In this document: piece by piece, positions 53,220-61,999 of the stretch | Layout of the letters: the number at the start of each line of letters is the position of its first letter | Numbering within the stretch: the first letter of the stretch is position 1 | From: Eledone cirrhosa | Lineage: Eukaryota > Mollusca > Cephalopoda > Octopoda > Eledonidae | DNA: 64,000 nucleotides | Direction of reading: 5' to 3' | Assembly (NCBI GenBank): GCA_964016885.1 | Contig: OZ024740.1 | Span: forward strand, 6,840,450 to 6,904,449 | The notes under the pieces: model-generated | What the model was told of the DNA's origin: nothing | The model's database searches: none | What the model saw: the letters and a program-made list of their open reading frames with translations, nothing else | Made by a program: the position numbers and the translations under genes

Positions 53220-53984
53220 TACTCAGATCCTAAGGCAGTGTTTGTGAAAGACATTACCGCAAAATACTCAGATCCTAAGGCATCGTTTGTGAGAGATATT
53301 ACCCGAAAATACTCAGATCCTAAGGCAGTGTTTGTAAGAGACATTACCCCCAAAATATTCAGATCCTAAGGCAGTGTTTGTCCGAGATATTACCCCAAAA
53401 TACTCAGATCCTAAGGCTGTATTTGTGAGAGACATTACCCCAAAAACTCAGATCCTAAGGCAGTATTTGTGAGAGACATGACCCCAAAATACTCAGATTC
53501 TCAGGCTCTATTTGTGACAGACATTACCCCCAAAATACTCAAATCCTAAGGAAGAATTAGTGAGAGACATTACCCCGAAATACTCAGATCCTAAGGCAGT
53601 ATTTGTGAGCGACATTACCCCAAAATACTCAGATTCTAAGGCTGTATTTGTGAGAGACATTACCCCAAAATACTCAGATCCTAAGGCAGTATTTGTGAGA
53701 GACATTACCCCAAAATACTGAGATCCTAAGGCAGTATTTGTGAGAGACATTACCCCAAAATACTGAGATCCTAAGGCTGTATTTGTGAGAGACATTACCC
53801 CAAAATACTGAGACCCTAAAGCAGTATTTGTGAGATACATTACCCCAAAATACTCAGATCCTAAGGTAGTGTTTGTGAGAGACATTATCCCAAAATACTC
53901 AGATCCTAAGGCTGTATTTGTGAGAGACTTACCCCAAAATACTCAGATCCTAAGGCAGTATTTGTGAGAGACATTACCCCAAAA

Positions 53985-54615
53985 TACTCAGATCCTCAGG
54001 CTGTATTTGTGGGAGACATTACCCCAAAATACTCAGATCCTAAGGTAGTGTTTGTGAGAGACATTATCCCAAAATACTCAGATCCTAAGGCTGTATTTGT
54101 GAGAGACATTAGCCCAAAATACTCAGATACTAAGGCTGTGTTTGTGAGAGACATTACCCCAAAATACTCAGATCCTAAGGCTGTATTTGTGAGAGACATT
54201 ACCCCAAAATACTGAGATCCTAAGGCAGTGTTTGTGAGAGACATTACGCCAAAATACTCAGATCCTAAGGCTGTATTTGTGAGCGACATTACCCCAAAAT
54301 ACTCAGATCCTAAGGCTGTATTTGTGAGAGACATTACCCCAAAATACTGAGATCCTAAGGCAGTGTTTGTGAGAGACATTACGCCAAAATACTCAGATCC
54401 TAAGGCTGTATTTGTGAGCGACATTACCCCAAAATACTCAGATCCTAAGGCTGTATTTGTGAGAGACAATACCCCAAAATACTCAGATCCTAAGGCTGTA
54501 TTTGTGAGAGACAATACCCCAAAATACTCAGATCCTAAGGCAGTATTTGTGAGAGACAATAACCCAAAATACTCAGATCCTAAGGCAGTATTTGGGAGAG
54601 ACATTACCCCCAAAA
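53985..54615 (+). repeat. Core cassette 19, expanded to 14 monomers
   Basis: A 135-bp trio (G5/CAGTG with ACGCC, GAGCGAC, plain CTG) is duplicated at about 54,210-54,480 inside an otherwise standard cassette. ATTAGCC and GATACTAAGG mark monomers 3 and 4. Confidence 0.86.
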
Positions 54616-55963
54616 TACTCAGATCCTAAGGCTGTATTTGTGAGAGACATTCCCCCAAAATACTGAGACCCTAAGGCAGTATTTGTGAGATACATTACCC
54701 CAAAATACTCAGATCCTAAGGCAGTATTTGTGAGAGACATTACCCCAAAATACACAGATCCTAAGGCAGTATTTGTGAGAGACATTACACCAAAATACTC
54801 AGATTCTAAGGCAGTGTTTGTGAGAGACATTACCCCAAAATACTGAGATCCTAAGGCTGTATTTGTCAGAGACATTACCCCAAAATACTCAGATCCAAAG
54901 GCAGTATTTGTGAGAGACATTAGCCCAAAATACTCAGATACTAAGGCTGTGTTTGTGAGAGACATTACCCCAAAATACTCAGATCCTAAGGCAGTATTTG
55001 TGAGAGACATTACCCCAAAATACTCAGATCCTAAGGCTGTATTTTTGAGAGACATTACCCCAAAATACTGAGATCCTAAGGCTGTATTTGTCAGAGACAT
55101 TACCCCAAAATACTCAGATCCTAAGGCTGTGTTTGTGAGAGACATTACCCCAAAATACTCAGATCCTAAGGCTGTATTTGTGAGAGACATTACCCCAAAA
55201 TACTGAGATTCTAAGGCTGTATTTTTGAGAGACATTACCCCAAAATACTCAGATCCTCAGGCTGTATTTGTGGGAGACATTACCCCAAAATACTCAGATC
55301 CTAAGGTAGTGTTTGTGAGAGACATTATCCCAAAATACTCAGATCCTAAGGCTGTATTTGTGAAAACATTACCCCAAAATACTGAGATTCTAAGGCTGTA
55401 TTTGTGAGAGACATTACCCCAAAATACTCAGATCCTAAGGCAGTATTTGTGAGAGACATTACCCCAAAATACTCAGATCCTCAGGCTGTATTTGTGGGAG
55501 ACATTACCCCAAAATACTCAGATCCTAAGGTAGTGTTTGTGAGAGACATTATCCCAAAATACTCAGATCCTAAGGCTGTATTTGTGAAAACATTACCCCA
55601 AAATACTGAGATTCTAAGGCTGTATTTTTGAGAGACATTACCCCAAAATACTCAGATCCTCAGGCTGTATTTGTGGGAGACATTACCCCAAAATACTCAG
55701 ATCCTAAGGTAGTGTTTGTGAGAGACATTATCCCAAAATACACAGATCCTAAGGCTGTATTTGTGAGAGACATTACCCCAAAATACTCAGATCCTAAGGC
55801 AGTATTTGTGAGAGACATTACCCCAAAATACTCAGATCCTAAGGCAGTATTTGTGAGAGACATTACCCCAAAATACTCAGATCCTAAGGCTGTATTTGTG
55901 AGATACATTACCCCAAAATACTGAGATTCTAAGGCTGTATTTTTGAGAGACATTACCCCAAAA

Positions 55964-56278
55964 TACTCAGATCCTCAGGCTGTATTTGTGGGAGACATTA
56001 CCACAAAATACTCAGATCCTAAGGTAGTGTTTGTGAGAGACATTATCCCAAAATACTCAGATCCTAAGGCTGTATTTGTGAGAGACATTACCCCAAAATA
56101 CTCAGATCCTAAGGCTGTATTTGTGAAAACATTACCCCAAAATACTGAGATTCTAAGGCTGTATTTGTGAGAGACAATACCCCAAAATACTCAGATCCTA
56201 AGGCAGTATTTGTGAGAGACATTACCCCAAAATACTCAGATCCTAAGGCAGTATTTGGGAGAGACATTACCCCCAAAA
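55964..56278 (+). repeat. Core cassette 20, rearranged, 7 monomers
   Basis: The head has ACCACAAAATAC. The body contains a 44-bp GTGAAAACATT monomer followed by TACTGAGATTC with GACAATACC, then two CAG monomers, the second forming the five-C tail. Further heads without tails lie at 55,246, 55,470 and 55,649. Confidence 0.8.
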
Positions 56279-57358
56279 TACTCAGATCCTAAGGCTGTAC
56301 CTGTGAGAGACATTACCCCAAAATACTCAGATCCTAAGGCAGTGTTTGTGAAAGACATTACCGCAAAATACTCAGATCCTAAGGCATCGTTTGTGAGAGA
56401 TATTACCCGAAAATACTCAGATCCTAAGGCAGTGTTTGTAAGAGACATTACCCCCAAAATATTCAGATCCTAAGGCAGTGTTTGTCCGAGATATTACCCC
56501 AAAATACTCAGATCCTAAGGCTGTATTTGTGAGAGACATTACCCCAAAATACTCAGATCCTAAGGCAGTATTTGTGAGAGACATGACCCCAAAATACTCA
56601 GATTCTCAGGCTCTATTTGTGACAGACATTACCCCCAAAATACTCAAATCCTAAGGAAGAATTTGTGAGAGACATTACCCCGAAATACTCAGATCCTAAG
56701 GTAGTGTTTGTGAGAGACATTATCCCAAAATACTCAGATCCTAAGGCTGTATTTGTGAGAGACTTACCCCAAAATACTCAGATCCTAAGGCAGTATTTGT
56801 GAGAGACATTACCCCAAAATACTGAGATCCTAAGGCTGTATTTGTGAGAGACATTACCCCAAAATACTGAGACCCTAAAGCAGTATTTGTGAGATACATT
56901 ACCCCAAAATACTCAGATCCTAAGGTAGTGTTTGTGAGAGACATTATCCCAAAATACTCAGATCCTAAGGCTGTATTTGTGAGAGACTTACCCCAAAATA
57001 CTCAGATCCTAAGGCAGTATTTGTGAGAGACATTACCCCAAAATACTCAGATCCTCAGGCTGTATTTGTGGGAGACATTACCCCAAAATACTCAGATCCT
57101 AAGGTAGTGTTTGTGAGAGACATTATCCCAAAATACTGAGATCCTAAGGCTGTATTTGTCAGAGACATTACCCCAAAATACTCAGATCCAAAGGCAGTAT
57201 TTGTGAGAGACATTAGCCCAAAATACTCAGATACTAAGGCTGTGTTTGTGAGAGACATTAGCCCAAAATACTCAGATCCTAAGGCAGTATTTGTGAGAGA
57301 CATTAGCCCAAAATACTCAGATCCTAAGGCAGTATTTGTGAGAGACATTACCCCAAAA

Positions 57359-57628
57359 TACTCAGATCCTCAGGCTGTATTTGTGGGAGACATTACCCCA
57401 AAATACTCAGATCCTAAGGTAGTGTTTGTGAGAGACATTATCCCAAAATACTCAGATCCTCAGGCTGTATTTGTGGGAGACATTACCCCAAAATACTCAG
57501 ATCCTAAGGCTGTATTTTTGAGAGACATTATCCCAAAATACTCAGATCCTCAGGCTGTATTTGTGGGAGACATTACCCCAAAATACTCAGATCCTAAGGT
57601 AGTGTTTGTGAGAGACATTATCCCAAAA
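57359..57628 (+). repeat. 90-bp dimer repeated three times
   Basis: The cassette-head pair (CCTCAGG with GTGGGAG, then a monomer ending ATTATCC) occurs at 57,359, 57,449 and 57,539. The spacing is exactly 90 bp. The middle partner has GCTGTATTTTTGAG where the outer two have GGTAGTGTTTGTGAG. This is the clearest two-monomer HOR in the window. Confidence 0.85.
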
Positions 57629-58842
57629 TACACAGATCCTAAGGCTGTATTTGTGAGAGACATTAACCCAAAATACTCAGATCCTAAGGCAGTATTTGTG
57701 AGAGACATTACCCCAAAATACTCAGATCCTAAGGCAGTATTTGTGAGAGACATTACCCCAAAATACTCAGATCCTAAGGCTGTACTTGTGAGAGACATTA
57801 CCCCAAAATACTCAGATCCTAAGGCTGTATTTGTGAGAGACATTACCCCAAAATACTCAGATCCTAAGGCAGTATTTGTGAGAGACATTACCCCAAAATA
57901 CTCAGATCCTAAGGCAGTATTTGTGAGAGACATTACCCCAAAATACTCAGATCCTAAGGCAGTATTTGTGAGAGACATTACCCCAAAATACTCAGATCCT
58001 AAGGCTGTACTTGTGAGAGACATTAATCCCAAAATACTCAGATCCTAAGGCAGTGTTTGTGAAAGACATTACCGCAAAATACTCAGATCCTAAGGCATCG
58101 TTTGTGAGAGATATTACCCGAAAATACTCAGATCCTAAGGCTGTATTTGTGAGAGACATTACCCCAAAATACTCAGATCCTAAGGCAGTATTTGTGAGAG
58201 ACATGACCCCAAAATACTCAGATTCTCAGGCTCTATTTGTGACAGACATTACCCCCAAAATACTCAAATCCTAAGGAAGAATTTGTGAGAGACATTACCC
58301 CGAAATACTCAGATCCTAAGGTAGTGTTTGTGAGAGACATTATCCCAAAATACTCAGATCCTAAGGCTGTATTTGTGAGAGACTTACCCCAAAATACTCA
58401 GATCCTAAGGCAGTATTTGTGAGAGACATTACCCCAAAATACTGAGATCCTAAGGCTGTATTTGTGAGAGACATTACCCCAAAATACTGAGACCCTAAAG
58501 CAGTATTTGTGAGATACATTACCCCAAAATACTCAGATCCTAAGGTAGTGTTTGTGAGAGACATTATCCCAAAATACTCAGATCCTAAGGCTGTATTTGT
58601 GAGAGACTTACCCCAAAATACTCAGATCCTAAGGCAGTATTTGTGAGAGACATTACCCCAAAATACTCAGATCCTCAGGCTGTATTTGTGGGAGACATTA
58701 CCCCAAAATACTCAGATCCTAAGGTAGTGTTTGTGAGAGACATTATCCCAAAATACTCAGATCCTAAGGCTGTATTTGTGAAAACATTACCCCAAAATAC
58801 TGAGATTCTAAGGCTGTATTTTTGAGAGACATTACCCCAAAA

Positions 58843-59294
58843 TACTCAGATCCTCAGGCTGTATTTGTGGGAGACATTACCCCCAAAATACTCAGATCCT
58901 AAGGTAGTGTTTGTGAGAGACATTATCCCAAAATACTCAGATCCTAAGTCTGTATTTGTGAGAGACATTACCCCAAAATACTCAAATCCTAAGGCAGTAT
59001 TTGTGAGAGACATTACCCCAAAATACTCAGATCCTAAGGCTGTATTTGTGAGAGACATTACCCCAAAATACTGAGATCCTAAGGCAGTGTTTGTGAGAGA
59101 CATTACGCCAAAATACTCAGATCCTAAGGCTGTATTTGTGAGCGACATTACCCCAAAATACTCAGATCCTAAGGCTGTATTTGTGAGAGACAATACCCCA
59201 AAATACTCAGATCCTAAGGCAGTATTTGTGAGAGACAATAACCCAAAATACTCAGATCCTAAGGCAGTATTTGGGAGAGACATTACCCCCAAAA
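58843..59294 (+). repeat. Core cassette 21, 10 monomers (relative of 2 and 4)
   Basis: Shares AAGTCTG and CAAATCC with cassettes 2 and 4, and adds one C in the head monomer (TTACCCCCAAAA near 58,880). That makes it 452 bp. Confidence 0.88.
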
Positions 59295-61052
59295 TATTCA
59301 GATCCTAAGGCTGTACTTGTGAGAGACATTACCCCAAAATACTCAGATCCTAAGGCAGTGTTTGTGAGAGACATTACCGCAAAATACTCAGATCCTAAGG
59401 CATCGTTTGTGAGAGACATTACCCCAAAATACTCAGATCCTAAGGCTGTATTTGTGAGAGACATTACCCCAAAATACTCAGATCCTAAGGCAGTGTTTGT
59501 GAGAGACATTACCCCAAAATACTCAGATCCTAAGGCAGTGTTTGTGAGAGATATTACCCGAAAATACTCAGATCCTAAGGCAGTGTTTGTAAGAGACATT
59601 ACCCCCAAAATACTCAGATGATAAGGCAGTGTTTGTCCGAGATATTACCCCAAAATACTCAGATCCTAAGGCTGTATTTGTGAGAGACATTACCCCAAAA
59701 TACTCAGATCCTAAGGCAGTATTTGTGAGAGGTATTACCCCAAAATACTCAGATTCTCAGGCTCTATTTGTGACAGACATTACCCCCAAAATACTCAAAT
59801 CCTAAGGAAGAATTTGTGAGAGACATTACCCCGAAATACTCAGATCCTAAGGCAGTATTTGTGAGCGACATTATCCCAAAATACTCAGATTCTAAGGCTG
59901 TATTTGTGAGAGACATTACCCCAAAATACTCAGATCCTAAGGCAGTATTTGTGAGAGACATTACCCCAAAATACTGAGATCCTAAGGCAGTATTTGTGAG
60001 AGACATTACCCCAAAATACTGAGATCCTAAGGCTGTATTTGTGAGAGACATTACCCCAAAATACTGAGACCCTAAGGCAGTATTTGTGAGATACATTACC
60101 CCAAAATACTCAGATCCTAAGGCAGTATTTGTGAGAGACATTACCCCAAAATACTGAGATACTAAGGCAGTATTTATGAGAGACATTACCCCAAAATACT
60201 GAGATCCTAAGGCAGTATTTGTGAGAGACATTACCCCAAAATACTCAGATCCTAAGGCTGTAATTGTGAGAGACATGACCCCAAAATACTGAGATCCTAA
60301 GGCTGTATTTGTGAGAGACATTACCCCAAAATACGCAGATCCTAAGGCAGTATTTGTGAGAAACATTACACCAAAATACTCAGATCCTAAGGCAGTATTT
60401 ATGAGAGACATTACCCCAAAATACTCAGATCCTAAGGCAGTATTTGTGAGAGACATTACCCCAAAATACTCAGATCCTAAGACAGTATTTGTGAGAGACA
60501 TTACCCCAAAATACTCAGATCCTAAGGCAGTGTTTGTGAGAGACATTACATCAAAATACTCAGATCCTAAGGCTGTATTTGTGAGAGACATTACCCCAAA
60601 ATACTCAGATCCTAAGGCTGTATTTATGAGAGACATTACCCCAAAATACTCAGATCCTAAGGCTGTATTTGTGAGAGACATTACACCAAAATACTCAGAT
60701 CCTAAGGCTGTATTTATGAGAGACATTACCCCCAAAATACTCAGATCCTAAGGCTGTACTTGTGAGAGACATTACCCCAAAATACTGAGATCCTAAGGCT
60801 GTATTTGTGAGAGACATTACCCCAAAATACTCAGATCCAAAGGCAGTATTTGTGAGAGACATTAGCCCAAAATACTGAGATCCTAAGGCTGTGTTTGTGA
60901 GAGACATTACCCCAAAATACTCAGATCCTAAGGCAGTATTTATGAGAGACATTACCCCAAAATACTGAGATCCTAAGACTGTATTTGTGAGAGACATTAT
61001 CCCAAAATACTGAGATTCTAAGGCTGTATTTTTGAGAGACATTACCCCAAAA

Positions 61053-61593
61053 TACTCAGATCCTCAGGCTGTATTTGTGGGAGACATTACCCCAAAATAC
61101 TCAGATCCTAAGGTAGTGTTTGTGAGAGACATTATCCCAAAATACTCAGATCCTAAGGCTGTATTTGTGAGAGACATTACCCCAAAATACTCAGATCCTA
61201 AGGCAGTATTTGTGAGAGACATTACCCCAAAATACTCAGATCCTAAGGCTGTATTTGTGAGAGACATTACCCCAAAATACTGAGATCCTAAGGCAGTGTT
61301 TGTGAGAGACATTACGCCAAAATACTCAGATCCTAAGGCTGTATTTGTGAGCGACATTACCCCAAAATACTCAGATCCTAAGGCTGTATTTGTGAGAGAC
61401 AATACCCCAAAATACTCAGATCCTAAGGCTGTATTTGTGAGAGACAATACCCCAAAATACTCAGATCCTAAGGCAGTATTTGTGAGAGACAATAACCCAA
61501 AATACTCAGATCCTAAGGCAGTATTTGTGAGAGTCAATAACCCAAAATACTCAGATCCTAAGGCAGTATTTGGGAGAGACATTACCCCCAAAA
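61053..61593 (+). repeat. Core cassette 22, 12 monomers (relative of 5)
   Basis: Matches cassette 5, including the private GAGAGTCAATAACC monomer, but has one more plain CTG monomer after the head. This is where the distant offset changes from 54,839 to 54,884. Confidence 0.88.
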
Positions 61594-61999
61594 TACTCAG
61601 ATCCTAAGGCAGTGTTTGTGAGAGACATTACCGCAAAATACTCAGATCCTAAGGCATCGTTTGTGAGAGACATTACCCCAAAATACTCAGATCCTAAGGC
61701 TGTATTTGTGAGAGACATTACCCCAAAATACTCAGATCCTAAGGCAGTGTTTGTGAGAGACATTACCCCAAAATACTCAGATCCTAAGGCAGTGTTTGTG
61801 AGAGATATTACCCGAAAATACTCAGATCCTAAGGCAGTGTTTGTAAGAGACATTACCCCCAAAATACTCAGATCATAAGGCAGTGTTTGTCCGAGATATT
61901 ACCCCAAAATACTCAGATCCTAAGGCTGTATTTGTGAGAGACATTACCCCAAAATACTCAGATCCTAAGGCAGTATTTGTGAGAGGTATTACCCCAAAA

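Larger units (their letters stand above)
50151..53489 (+). repeat. Return zone related to 5-9 kb
   Basis: Series such as GTGAGAAACATTACACC, AAGACAGTATT and ACATCAAAATAC (50,900-51,200) match 5,470-5,770 and 7,680-7,980. Unlike those copies, a GAGATTC monomer follows at about 51,195. Two cassettes and two extra CCTCAGG heads (52,365 and 52,545, 180 bp apart) are present. A TACTAGGATCC monomer at 50,611 closes both open frames. A T loss near 53,445 gives AAAAACTCAG. Confidence 0.75.
53490..58029 (+). repeat. Array segment with 44-bp GAAAAC and GACTTACC monomers
   Basis: It carries the landmark at 53,490 and 56,595, and GTGAAAACATT monomers at 55,336, 55,560 and 56,099. GAGAGACTTACC monomers lie near 53,920, 56,757 and 56,981. 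These marks are otherwise seen only at 1-4,000, at 52,635 and at 58,215-58,830. The stretch 56,595-57,000 recurs at offset 1,620 (58,215-58,620). About 57,650-58,010 is an unusually uniform run of C5 monomers, which leaves the plus frame open for 281 codons from 57,203. Confidence 0.75.
58030..61999 (+). repeat. Distant copy of 3,192-7,115 (offset 54,838-54,884)
   Basis: Order, rare substitutions and odd-length monomers follow 3,192-7,115. The offset is 54,838, becoming 54,839 after a C gain near 58,880 and 54,884 after one monomer gained in the cassette at 61,053-61,593. Only scattered substitutions were noticed, such as GAGATCC for CAGATCC near 60,204. The earlier 2,656-bp sister at 556-2,126 matches equally at offset about 57,494. 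Confidence 0.88.

Noticed and set aside
57203..58048. 281-codon plus-strand frame as a repeat-protein gene
   Set aside because: It is a run of monomers with C at 5 and no length variant. It ends at a GACATTAATCCC monomer that shifts frame. Identical units elsewhere are broken by stops every few monomers.
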